DNA of 64,000 nucleotides from Panonychus citri (taxonomy: Eukaryota > Arthropoda > Arachnida > Trombidiformes > Tetranychidae): contig NW_026515482.1 of NCBI RefSeq assembly GCF_014898815.1, forward strand, positions 1,798,001 through 1,862,000. The letters run 5' to 3'. The stretch's first letter is position 1, and each line of letters starts with the position of its first letter. Below the pieces are notes generated by a model, which was not told the DNA's origin, made no database searches, and worked only from the letters and a program-made list of their open reading frames with translations. This document shows, piece by piece, positions 51,615 through 63,228 of this stretch. The position numbers were made by a program, and so were the translations under genes.

Positions 51615-52684
51615 CAGTCTAATTAGATTTAGTTAATTACGAAAGAAACAATCAATCAAAGAGACAAAATCAAATGTAAACAATGAAAATCTACATTAAG
51701 AGTCACATGCTTCAAGCATGTTCTTTGCGCGGTTAATACAATTTTTTTTTCTCGAAAAAAATTTAATTCAGTTGTTAATCTAATCGATTAGCTGATTGTC
51801 TGGAAATTGAAATGGAAAATTAAATGAATTATGATCAGTATATTATCTCAATGATTTTAATTGTTTCGCCAATTTATAATATAAGTGATTTATTGAGTTG
51901 ATTAGGTGACATGATTTACAGATTGTTGATTATTTTGATTGTCATGATGATGATTAACATGATAAAAGATGAATTAATTTAATTAGAGTTTTGTTTTCAT
52001 CATTGGAATGATATTAAATTGTTAAACTTTACATCAATGAAATAATAACAATGATAAGTTGATTAAATCTTAATCATCAGAGGTTATGAACCTTGAAAGG
52101 TAAATATAATAAAAAAAAAGATTAACGATTAACTGAATTAAATTAAATTTGTTTGTATCGAGAACAATTTTTATTGGAACAATCAAAATTTAATAAACTC
52201 TATTTACTTTTATATGATTGGTAACAAATCAATCAATCAATTAATCAATAATCTTGGTCAAGTTAATTATAGTTGAACGAGTTTACAAACTATCAGGTTA
52301 ATCATTTCAATTTTAAACCAAATTGTGAAAGTAAATTAAAAAACGTATCATTACAATTAGCTGATTAAATCATCACCAATTCACTGACACAACAATTAAA
52401 ATGCTTGTTTAATGATCAGCTAAGTGATTAATCCCTGAAGATTCAAATTGCTTTAATCAATGAGTATTTAGCAAAAGATTGAAACAATTAGCAAACTTTG
52501 TGCTGATTAAATTGTTTCATTTTAAATTAATGCAAAGGATTAAATTATCAATCAATTGTTAATCTTTTGTAATTATATTTCAAGTAGTTGATTGAGTCTC
52601 TGATGATTTAATGAACATTAATATCATTGGAATAGCAAAAAAAACCAAGTTAATTGTGTTGTCTCAAGTATTTTAATACAACAA
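51615..52684. other. OSGEPL1 upstream region and GPCR 3' flank
   Basis: AT-rich. A 17-base palindrome, ACATGCTT-C-AAGCATGT, sits at 51705-51721, about 90 bases upstream of the OSGEPL1 start codon. No gene seen. Confidence 0.55.
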
Positions 52685-55600
52685 TTAACATAATCCTTTC
52701 AATGATTTACGAAATTTAGATGATAAAAGAGCATAAAGAATCGGATTAAGTCCCGAATTTATGTACATTAACATGTTGGTCACAATTGTCGCCAATCGAC
52801 CCTCGACCGAGGCCTCTTGATATCCCGTGTACCAATCTTGGATTAGCTTACGAAGGTGAATCGGAAAGTGGCACAGAGCGAAGGTCAAAACCACCACGAC
52901 AAGTAACCGGATCACTCGACGTCGGGAATTGATCACAGATCCTTTTTTAGTCCCTCGACCTGGTTGTTTACCATAATTACCTAAATATCGGCAGAAAAAT
53001 TCAGATTAATTATCGTATTTCTTTAATTACTCTTGAAACTTTTTCTCGAATTTGCGATAAAAAAAGTTCTAACAATCATGAATATCGAAACTTTCGTCAT
53101 CAACACTTTGTGATCAATTGATTTGTGAGAAAATATTTTATCATGTAAACAATTTGATATTTTTTTCTTTCTCTGTGTTACTAATTTAGTTAATTAATCT
53201 TTCAATTGATTAACTTTGATCATCATTAGATTATCTCAAGATTGATTAAATCCCATTGGTAACGTTTTTGATTAAATTGTATTTGGGTTATAATATTTAC
53301 TTAGTAAAAGTCGATATTAAATTTACTCAAATTTGGTCGATAAAATCAAATATTGGCTATTTGATATACGATCGCAATTTAGTTGTTATATGTTTACAAC
53401 TCAATTAGATAATCAGTTAATTAACTCATAAGATATTTTATCAGTTCAATGATATTAAAATTAGATTCGGAAAAGTATTAATAGAAACAGTTTCTATCTT
53501 GATTAGCTTATTATTAGAATCCAATAAGAAATTGAAAAACTTGAAAGTTTTCAAGCCAATTTCAAATGACCTCAGGCACTTTATTCCTCGTGTAACCTTG
53601 TTGACCTTTCCATGTAGCAATTGAGTATCATCCAAGCTCAAATTAGTGATCTGTGTTTGTTGGACATTTTTCAGTTCGATCGGTTGGACAGTTCTGCCCA
53701 TTTCGATGTTTTCAAATCGATCTATCGACTCGATTATCGGTTCTCCATCTTGTTTACTTTGGGTGAAAATAAATCATTAAGAATCTAAATGATTAAGATT
53801 TGTTGTTTTTGCTATCAATTTCTGCCTAAACTTGATTGTTAATTAGTTGATTGTCGCCGGTAAATTATGAAACATTTCGCTCTGATATTGGCTCGTTCTG
53901 GAAGCAAATCAATCAGAGATAAAAATATCTTCCCGATCAATGGATTACCTTTAATTGCCTATTGCTTAAAGGTTCTTGATTGTTGTCATTTTCTTGATGA
54001 TATTTGGGTATCAACGGATGATCAACGTATCGCTGATGTGTCACAATCAATTTCACCTCGAGTTAAGATCAATTATCGATCTCAATCATCATCTCAAGAT
54101 AAATGTTCATCAATTGATTCAGTTAAAGATTTTCTTGTCTCTACTCAAGGTAAATTATATTATTTGGATAATAAGAAAAAGCAAATTTGATAAATTGGAA
54201 ATTTTTGATTTTCTCTCCTCAGAATTTGGTGTAATCTATTTAATCCAATGTACATCTCCATGTTTAAAGATTAATTATATCAAACAAGCTTATGATTTAA
54301 TCAATTCTGGTTCATGGGATTCAGTTTTTTCTGTAACTAAGTCTCATCATTTACGATGGTCAGTTAATTGTGACCAATCAGTTAGTCCACTTAATTTTAA
54401 TCCTCAACAAAGACCACGAAGACAAGACTGGCCTGGTAATTATTCAATTGTAATATTTAATTTTCTCATTCATTAATTAATATGTATTTTAATTGTTCTC
54501 TTAGGTGATCTAATTGAATCTGGTCACTTTTACGTTGCAAAGACCAAACTAATTTTGGAAAAAAATTTACTACAAAGTGAAAGTAAATCAACAATTGTAG
54601 AGATTCCTAATTGTATGTCCCTTGAACTTGATGAACTTTGGCAGATCCCGTTCATTGAATTAATGATTAAATTACATTACGAAGATCCTCAAACTATTAA
54701 ATGAGGCGAATTGAACTTCCAAGGTAATCAGTTAACAATCAAGATCGATCTCAATTGTATTGAACTAAAGGGAAAATCAACTTTGTAACGAAACAATTTA
54801 CAAATGATGAAACGTTTGATGATTAAAGTGATGGTGAACATTGAGTTATTGGATTAGTTGATTGTTCTAGTAGTAATTAAGAAATGAAAGATGAATTCTT
54901 ACCCAAAGATCTGGCAAATTCTGCCCTGAAATCCTCAAAGGAATCTCCTTTTTTCTTCCATAGGCACTTTACTCCCGTAAACGGAGGTTGACTTACAATG
55001 GCACAGGTCACTTCTTCCGTTCGGAAACTGTTAACTCCTGAATTGTGATGATTATGATGAGTTATTGGTAATTTGTATAAGTTAACAAATCGATGCCTTC
55101 GTTTACCATCAATAGGAGATGTTGGTGCGGATGCTGATTTATTGATTGCTTTTGGTGTGGTTATCGTTGTTGAAGAGGTTGGTGAGTTACCATCAATGGT
55201 AGTGGTTGTTGTTGTTGTTGTTGCTGTAGTTGCGGTAGTAGTTGTATGAGTAGAAGTGCTAGCACGAGATAGAGATGATGTTAGGACAGTTGTTGTTGTT
55301 ATCGGTGAATCAAATCGACGGCATTTCAACTTAAGACCCAATCGTATATAAAGAAATGACATTAATATCATTGGTAAAAGGAAGAGTAGTAAAGCATTGA
55401 TCATATTGAAAAATCTTATGTTATAAATGAGCTTTTGAAGCATACAAATGTGGTCAGTACCGTCCATCCTATTGGTCACTGCGACTACCCCATACATCCA
55501 AAGATTTGGTGCACAAATGATGGCCGAAAGAAGCCAAACCATACCTATTGAGAGGCGAAAATTTCTCATTTGTAGAACTTTTTTAGCTCGAATTGGATAA

Positions 55601-55858
55601 CAAATGGCAATATATCTTTCGATTGAAATAATGACCATAGTAAATATGGAAGCCGTGTAGGACATTGTCTGCGTAAATGGTACATCTTACACATGATCAC
55701 ACCGAAAGGCCATGTTGGTTGGAGGAAGGAAGATAAATCTTGAAATATACAGAAGAATCCGACACAAAGGTCAGAGAACGCAAGATTGGTGAAAAAAAAG
55801 TTTGTCGAATTTCTCATTTTCTTCTGTAAAATGACCACTAGAATGACCACCAAATTAC
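52685..55858 (-). CDS. Rhodopsin-class peptide GPCR, trissin-receptor-like; 5' exon not found, frame break in TM3
   Basis: Plasma-membrane G-protein-coupled receptor. Minus-strand exons: 54904-55858 (TM1 second half to ICL3) and 52685-52980 (TM6, TM7, tail). The junction is phase 1 (G|GT) with good splice sites. Features: GNLVVILVV (TM1), NLAFSDLCVGFFCIFQDL (TM2), SIERYIAICYP (ERY at TM3 end), MINALLLFLLPMILMSFLY (TM5), a long Thr-rich third loop, LTFALCHFP (TM6) and NPILY (TM7). The LAFSDLCVG, SYTASIF and FALC..P signatures recall the arthropod trissin receptor, but this is by memory of the family only. Exon 1 (N-terminus, first half of TM1) lies upstream of 55858 and was not identified. Between CKMYH and TQTMSYTAS the frame shifts at about 55675-55677 as if one base were lost, by assembly error or true mutation. 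Confidence 0.75.
53441..53701 (-). CDS. Small ORF of unknown function, divergent from CMAS
   Basis: An 86-residue open frame (MGRTVQPIELKNVQQTQI...) whose first two thirds have mixed, protein-like composition and whose frame stays open upstream to about 53760. It resembles no family I know. Its Met is 166 bases from the CMAS Met on the other strand, so the two could share a promoter. It might instead be an exon of a longer gene or a cryptic GPCR exon; its phase does not fit the GPCR junction. Confidence 0.3.
   Translation of the reverse strand: MGRTVQPIELKNVQQTQITNLSLDDTQLLHGKVNKVTRGIKCLRSFEIGLKTFKFFNFLLDSNNKLIKIETVSINTFPNLILISLN
53867..54704 (+). CDS. CMAS: N-acylneuraminate cytidylyltransferase (CMP-sialic acid synthetase)
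   Basis: Activates sialic acid with CTP to form CMP-sialic acid, the donor for sialyltransferases. Exons 53867-54149, 54223-54435 and 54505-54704, both junctions phase 1, 231 residues. This is the short synthetase-only form, close in length to insect enzymes and lacking the C-terminal HAD-like half of vertebrate CMAS. Motifs: ALILARSGSKSIRDKN (nucleotide loop; the family usually has ARGGSKGI), LPLIAYCL, VSTDDQRI, IQCTSPC, DSVFSVTKSHHLRW, NPQQRPRRQDWPG and ESGHFYVAK. No signal peptide is obvious at this start; insect CMAS is secretory-pathway located, vertebrate nuclear, so location is open. Nested antisense in the GPCR intron. Confidence 0.92.
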
Positions 55859-57456
55859 CTGCAGAAATTTCACAGAAAATCAGCAAATAGTTAAAAATAG
55901 ATTCATTCTTTTACTACTTGTAACAATTAATAGAATAATAATAATAAATCATTTTGATCTAAACATTGTTAAACTAATTAAACAATCAATTAATTGTGTT
56001 CAAAGTCAAGGACAAGAGACATAACTAAATAGTCTTGGAATTGAAATAACTTTTTTTTTTCATTAATTCTAAGGTAAGATTGATGATTCTGTTAATCAGT
56101 TTATCTCATGGTGATTACTGAGCAAATCACCATGGGTAATATTCAGGAATGAGCTTTAATTTAACTTGATTAGCATTAATGAACAGTTCTGAGTTGAAGG
56201 GATAAACAGATAAGCAAATAAACGGAAATTCAAAATGATATTAACTTGATTATTATTATCATGATTAACTGGTAGAGTTTAATTTCATTGAGAATTCAGA
56301 AATTTCCCTTCAAATTGATTCCATGGTATTATTGTTCAGTCAAGTTCAATGTATCAAATGAAGGTTGAACTCTGATAATTGATAATCATGTTAATCAGTG
56401 TCTTCGAAATGGTAACAATTAATCATCTTGAAGAGAGAAAATTTTAATTGCTACTTCGACAATCGGAATCTTTGAACTTTAGAGTCGAATGACAAAAAAT
56501 AAGTCCAAATGATCAGTTTGAATACGAACTAAATTTAATTCGATACTTAGTATTGATCGAATATAAGTTAATTCAGTTTACGGGCTTAATTATATACCGA
56601 TGATAAACTTTAATGATGTCAAAACATTAGGGTCATTCAGTCAGTTCAGCTAATTAAATCCTAATTTTCCAGGTCAATTGATTTCTAATCATGTTAACAA
56701 TTAACTGAGAGAAATTGAAAAGAAGAAAAAATAAAAAAAAAGTTCTAATGAAATTCGAGAAAACGAAAATCTCATCATCATCATTTAGATGATTAACTGG
56801 TCAATAAGTGAAGAAATTTGATTCTATGGGAAAATTGAGAGCAACAATTAGGTAATAATAATTACATTTTGAGATCTAAATAATCAAGTTAATCATTGAT
56901 TGTTGTTGTTTAATTGTCCAAACAACAATCAGGTGCAAACGTCATGAAGTATTGATGATATTGATATAAAAAAAGGTATTGAAACCTTATCTTGAAAAGT
57001 TAATTGTTTGTGTTCAATTTGTATTGAGATGGTACAATTAACCATATCAACTGCAGTTTAATCATGATAACAAACAATTAACACCTATAAGAAATTAACT
57101 AAGGTCAAGGAAGAAAAAAAAAATCTCCTTTAATTGTTGACCATTCATCTAATCATTTACAGCTTCTCATGTTCCCTGGTGATTTATCCGGTGTCCAGTT
57201 AAATTGTTGTTGATTTCAATTGTCCAGTAACAATTAATCACCTCTAAACTTTTTTTTATCATTCTCATGATGGAAATTAACTTAATAACATTGATAACAT
57301 CACCTTACAAGCAATTAAAATTTATTTCTATGTTACTATGATAATGTCAAAGTTAATTGTTCTCTGGGAGTTTTTTTCTCACAATAACAACAATTTAATT
57401 ACTTTTTATTGACAATTTAAATATTCAATCAATTGATTCATTTTCACCATGTAAAC
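55859..57456. other. GPCR upstream intron, no exon found
   Basis: AT-rich. I searched the minus strand for a hydrophobic exon ending in phase 1 (first half of TM1) and found none that convinces. Confidence 0.55.
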
Positions 57457-58312
57457 ATGATGATTGGAGCAAAAGTTGCTTACAAATCAACAAGTAAATT
57501 AGCAGGTTCAGTTAATTTAGGTCAGTTGATTAATTTCAGATTAAATCAATTCCACAATCAATTAAATCATATTGTTTATCTTCATAGTAATTCAACTCAA
57601 TTGTTATCTAATTTTGGGTGAGATTAAGTTCAGTTTACTGAGAATTTTGTTCTTGAAATTAGTTAATAACTTTTCGAATTGGACAATTAAATGTTCACTT
57701 CAATTTCTATGAAATTAATCAATCGAATGATGAAGGAAAATTGACTAATTAATCATGAATTGTTAGAATTGAGCTGTGTCAGAAACAGAATTAAGAATTT
57801 TCTTATGTTCCAATTCAATGATTTTCTTTAAATTGATTCTTCAGAATCAATTGAGCTAAATGCTTATTAAGAACACGATAAAGATAACAATAACAATAAC
57901 AAACTTTTCGAAGGTCAAAATAAATATCATGAAACTGATATAAACAAAAAAGTTGATCATCAACAACAATCAGCAATAACCAAATAGTGATAATATTAAT
58001 AGTTACAAGTGGAAAGACCTTTAAGTTGACTCTTATTCTGATTAATGTTGAGGGAATCAAATTCACAGTTTGTTTTCAAAGTTTTCTCATTGAAACTGTT
58101 TTGAGATTTGTGACAATACAACCGGACATCGTATCTTTGATCATCTTAAAAAACTGATAACTACTTCAACAGAGCTCAGAACAATCCCAAGACACTTTGA
58201 ACTTTTTTTTTTTTTCGTTTTATTTTTCACAAACAACAAACTTCACTTCTCTATCGTTAACTTCCAATTAGAGAAAAACCTTCGTATATCATGAAAAGTT
58301 CATCAATAGCAT

Positions 58313-58353
<41 letters not shown>

Positions 58354-59053
58354 ACTCGAAGATCAATCCAATCTTCAGAATTTGATTGTTATTATTGATA
58401 TTTTTGCTGTTTATCTCTCAATCACTTATTATTTAAAGCAATCAAAATAATTACTCACTTCTTGGAATAGAATGAAAAAACTCCCAGCAGAAGTGATTAA
58501 ATTACTTTTAACCAGAACAGGAATATCTAAAGCAACATTATCGAGTTATCAAACATTATCACAAAACAAACGTGAGATCGTGATCATAATATTATAATCT
58601 ATCACTGAGAACTGCTAGCAATTTATTCAAATCAGTTTAAATTAACTAAGAAAATCGAGTTATTTATCTTTCAATTGCTCAAGTCTCTTGGTTCATGACT
58701 TTAATCACTCGAGTTTTATTAGCTTCATTTTGAACGCAGCCAATTACTATTGGAATGGACAACAAGAAGCAAATATCTTCCTTGTTTCTATCAAAAAAGC
58801 ATCTCAACTATCAACAGAAATCAGATGCAACTCTATCAACTCAAATTGCAGGACTAAAAAATAAATTCAGAGGTGAGTTAACTACAATGTGGATCCATCA
58901 TGAAATAAGAAACAGAATTGGATTAGTAATCTCAAACTCATTCCCCATGATAATAACTGATTAAGTTATTTGGAGATTTCTTTGTTATTAATATTAGCTA
59001 ACAGTCCCGAACATTTATCTCCAAATCAGCGTTTTCAAAGTCATAAAAAATGA
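57457..59053 (+). CDS. Four-exon gene of unknown function, about 152 aa
   Basis: I do not recognise the product. Exons: 57457-57617, 58471-58579, 58740-58872 and 58998-59053 (TGA 59051-59053). Open, protein-like frames with codon use like neighbouring genes, GTGAGA and GTGAGT donors after exons 1 and 3, and consistent phases. Segments: MMIGAKVAYKSTSKLAGSVN, LINFRLNQFHNQLNHIVYL, LPAEVIKLLLTRTGISKATL, MDNKKQISSLFLSKKHLNYQ and NSPEHLSPNQRFQSHKK. No membrane segment or signal peptide. The weak point is exon 2: its best donor (gtgaga at 58572) gives phase 1, which does not fit exon 3, whereas the fit needs a weaker donor (gtgatc at 58580). Exon 2 could also read into a stop at 58595-58597, giving a shorter protein. 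Confidence 0.5.
58317..58348. repeat. (GA)n microsatellite
   Basis: About 16 GA units, within intron 1 of the unrecognised gene. Confidence 0.95.
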
Positions 59054-62000
59054 AATGAAGTCTCGCCGAAAGGAAATGAATGAAGTCGAAGAGGAAATTA
59101 ATTGCTACTATTATCATTATTTTCGCAAAATTATCATGAATTTAAATGAACTTTTCCTCAGTTATTTACTTTAGTGAAACAGGATACAGAAAATTAAATT
59201 TGACTTCATTTCATTCAAATGTATTCATATCAATATATTAATAATATCCAACAATTTGAACTGATTATCACAACTCTCTGAATCTAAATTAGATGTTAAT
59301 ATGATTCCATAAGAATCACATTAATCATGAGTATTTTGTTTCAATTTATTTCCCATTAGCATAATAACAATTGATTATCATATAAGAAATTAGTTAATTT
59401 TCATATGACGATGACAACAATTGAGCTCACAGATAAAAATGAACGTTGATTGTTATCAATCAATTACATAGTATCCTAACTTTGATACATTAATAAAAAG
59501 TATATCCAATTAAATTGTAATTGATTAACTTGATCACCACTCGAAACATATGATCAAGTTAATCTCAATTGATTAATAAGATGAATTTATCAATATATAT
59601 TGAATCAATATTGCCACTTTTTCAGGATATTTATATCAACCATTTGATATCATTAGTCCAAGAAACTGTTTCATATTAATTAGATAATAACAATAATCAA
59701 TTTCCCGGTTGATTGTAACTCATAATTAGATTGATTAACTATCAATCGTAAAGTTAAACAGGAAAATATGAGAAAAATTCTTGAACTTGAATACTAACGA
59801 TTCTCTGAGAGTCTGAATCAACTTTTTATGATCAAATGTTCATGAAGTTCAATCAACTGAATCAATTTGAATCAATGTGAATCAATGATTGAGTTTTTTT
59901 TTAATATTTTTCGCATACAAGGAAACAAGGGAAAGGTTAATAGTCTCCCTGTTTAATAATCTCACAGGTTATCCAACCTTAAATCCATAGATTAACTCTC
60001 AATCTCTACTATCTTGTTATCTGTGGACTAATATGATTACAATTGGATTGATAGTGAAAATTTTTGCGCATCAGAGCAAGAAAAAAGTTCCAAATTCAAT
60101 CAAATACCATTAAAGATTATCCTGTGATCTGAGTTGAAATATGTGTTCAATTTCAAGATGAAATTATGGTTAATCTAATTTATGGAGACAATCAGTTGAT
60201 TGAGTCTCAAGTTTATCTTAATAGATTTATATTGAATTGTTATATTTGCTCAATGAAAGTTACTTAATATCAAAGTTTCATAGGATCAACAAGTTACCCT
60301 CAGGCGAGTTAGCAGATATTCATGATATTATCTAATATCTGTCTGGGTAAATTTTTACGAGAATTTCAAGAATTTTGAATTGTTCTTTTCTCTCTCAAAA
60401 ATCGATAGTTCAATCCAATTTTATAATATTCATATTATTCATTCACAATTGTTTCAGTTTATCAACTGATTATTTGGGTGAAAAGTTCAGTAGAAATGTT
60501 TCTGGGAAAAAAATATTCAACTATGAAATTCAATTCTATGGATGAGTAAATATCCAAATATTTACTCACTAATCCTGGTAAAATTTAATTGTTTAACCAT
60601 TGGAAATTAATTAGGCAATTGTTACACAATAATTGTTATCCTAACGATTATAATCAATTTCACAATCAAGGATAAAGTTGACATTATAATCAGCAAATGA
60701 AAAGCACAATTAATTTTGATTATCTAAATGTAAACTCCAGCATAACATTTGTAATGGTTATTAAAAGATTATCATTAGTTGATTGTTCACATTTAATTTT
60801 AATCTACAATTGTTATGGTTCCTTATGGATTATTGATTGTTGATTATTATGATAATCGATTTGATCAACTATTGAAATTGAAATCAATTGATGAAATAAG
60901 AAACTAACAAAAAGGATTAGTTTATAATCTTTCAAAAAAAGATAATCTGATTTAAAATGGATTTACACACATCTTTAGAAAAGAAAAGTTTAGATTATGA
61001 TTTAGAAAGAAAATTTCATGAAATTTCATTCAAGAATTCAGCAGAAAAATAGTTCATATGTATACCCTGTTTGTTAGAAAGAAAAAGCAAAGCCTTAGGA
61101 AAATGCTAAGAATGATAGGGAAAAAGTTCTGAAGATCCGAGTTCGTAAAGTTAATAAACATTATCATCTTGTTATCGAGTAATCACTTGGAAATGAAATC
61201 GTATAAATAAACATCCGAATATATCTGAATAAAGATATTCCAATGTTTTTCTGATAACCGAAAATCGTCATCTCAGACCAGTTGAATTCCTATCAAATTG
61301 TTTATCATTTTCCAAAGATATCATATGATTATTGTGATCGAAGAAAATTTTCTATGGTTACTTTTCTATTCTTGTGGTAATAAACTTGCTGAGTTTCCGT
61401 AAATATATTACATGATACTGAGAATATAAATAAGTTTTAATCATCGACATTGATCTATCTCGAATCAGGCAGTTGATCAAATTTTCAGCAACAATTGCAT
61501 GAAATTTTTCTAAGAGTTTTTAACTTTCACATAGTATATTTTGTATCAATCTATTATGTAGAGGTATTCATGGTGATATTCAATTTCGAAAGTTATTTCA
61601 ATAAGGATTATCAATATTACACCAGACATTTCTTTATATAGTTACACTTTTCGAGCTTGAATAGTGGAACTCAGGTATTGTTCAATTTTTACACAGAATT
61701 TTCTATCCATCAGATATTCATGAGAAGGTAAGAAACTTTTCCTCATTATCAGAACTTTCTTGCACCTAATTCTTGGAAAAACAAGACCTGGAAATGGAAA
61801 TTTCCTGGAAACGGATGAGATACGAAAAAGAATAAAATTTGTTGACAAAAACAACGAAAGTATTACCTTGACAAAAGATCATCAGATTGTTGAGAAAATT
61901 TAATTAGTTCTAAAAAAGAGAAAGTTCAAGAATTCGAATCTTTTTTTTTCAGAATTTCAATCTTTTATTTGTAAAATAAAAGGAGAGAAAAAACAAAATC

Positions 62001-62842
62001 AGATTATCACTAATCCGATCTAATTAGATTAACTACCGCACTCTCCATGGCTCTGATTAACATGAGCCAATCTAATTGTTGTTTATGATGAAATTCAGTG
62101 AGAAAAGAAACAAATCTCACCAATGTCATGGGATTTCACTGAGGATTCAGAATGAAAAGTGAAAGCTATAAGTTCATCTTGGTGTTTATCAGAACAATTC
62201 AGGAAAGAACTGTTCAGTTAAATCCTTTACACCTTACGATTAATTGGAAGAGCCAAAGAATCACAATTTTCTCTTGGATCGAGTGATTATTATTTTCCCT
62301 GTGATTCTTGATCAAATGTTCAGCATCACCAGGGTGACAATGGACTTACCAATGTCGCTGTAATGGATAAGTCAAGGATATGAAACTCTCCAAGTTCTAA
62401 AAAAGGTTCAATGAAAAATGGAAGAAAAAAAAACAGAAACTTTTCAAGGTTCTAATCGAGGGAAATGTTTTATTTTTGTAATATTTTCTTTTCCTCTATT
62501 GTTCCTGATTCCAAACGAAACTCTATATTCGATATATATACAATTCACCTGAACAAATCTCCATATCAAATGTTATTCAAATTCTTGAGAAAATATCTCA
62601 TTATTATTTACAGAATTTGAAATCAAAATACTTAATGGATTCTGATATTGAGCCTGTTTACTTTTCATCTCTAATTCTGAAAGATTCTGATTACATGATC
62701 TCTATGATTAGAACTAAATTGTTGGTTATCATTCTTGAATCAAATGATAATAACGATGGCGAACACTGTTATTATCATTGGATAATTGTTAGGATCTAGA
62801 AGATTCTAATGTAACGTCAACCCTAAGTACATTCAAGTACAT
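59054..62842. other. AT-rich region without recognised genes
   Basis: 3.8 kb without splice-consistent coding sequence. Open frames at 61642-61854 (-) and 62617-62799 (+) are short and do not resemble proteins. The missing GPCR first exon could lie here but was not found. Confidence 0.6.
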
Positions 62843-63096
62843 TGTTAGAATCAATTAGTTGATTCCCCTCTTTGTCGTTAAGGTGAATTCACCTTTGTCA
62901 CCTTGACCAAGGTAACCTTTACCTTTTGTATATAAAGTCTTGTGTAGGCAATATACAAGTAACCAGTTAAGTTTAGTTCACCTTTGTTAAAACATAAACG
63001 TTATACCTTCAACTATTATAATTTACCCCTTATACCCTTTCTTGATTATTTACCTATTAAAGTTATTTTCTATTCTAAATACGATCTACTCTAACA
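62843..63096 (+). repeat. 5' long terminal repeat of copia element
   Basis: 254 bp, beginning TGTTAGA and ending TCTAACA, a perfect 7-bp inverted terminal pair with the TG...CA ends of LTRs. Contains a TATA box (TGTATATAAA, 62928-62937) and an ATTAAA at about 63056, consistent with promoter and polyadenylation roles. Confidence 0.88.
62928..62937 (+). promoter_or_regulatory. TATA box in copia LTR
   Basis: TGTATATAAA in the middle of the LTR, the expected place for the element's own promoter. Confidence 0.65.
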
Positions 63097-63109
63097 TGGT
63101 AGCAGAGCG
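63097..63109 (+). other. Primer binding site, initiator Met tRNA
   Basis: TGGTAGCAGAGCG begins at the base after the LTR and is complementary to the 3' end of animal initiator-Met tRNA (CUGCUACCA), the usual primer of copia elements. Confidence 0.8.
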
Positions 63110-63228
63110 TGGTTCTTACCTAATCTAGTTAATATCTTTCATTTTGTGCTTAAAGTTTCAAGAAACGTAATCGGTTTTTATATTAGTTATTTGTAGTGAA
63201 GTGTTGTGAACATCAACGTCGTGTAGTA

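Larger units (their letters stand above)
52981..54903 (-). other. Last GPCR intron, containing CMAS on the opposite strand
   Basis: 1.9-kb minus-strand intron (gtaag donor, tttag acceptor). It holds the whole CMAS coding region on the plus strand plus a small minus-strand ORF at 53441-53701. Confidence 0.75.

Noticed and set aside
55670..55700. A 24-base 'intron' (GTAAGA...CAG) that might explain the GPCR frame break
   Set aside because: Far too short for a spliceosomal intron, and removing it deletes conserved TM3 residues.
58740..58860. Alternative frames of exon 3 of the unknown gene (NYYWNGQQEANIFLVS and SQLLLEWTTRSKYLPC)
   Set aside because: Both are open but end in stops with no link to exon 4; the frame through MDNKKQISS reaches a GTGAGT donor and joins exon 4 in phase. 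Not fully excluded.
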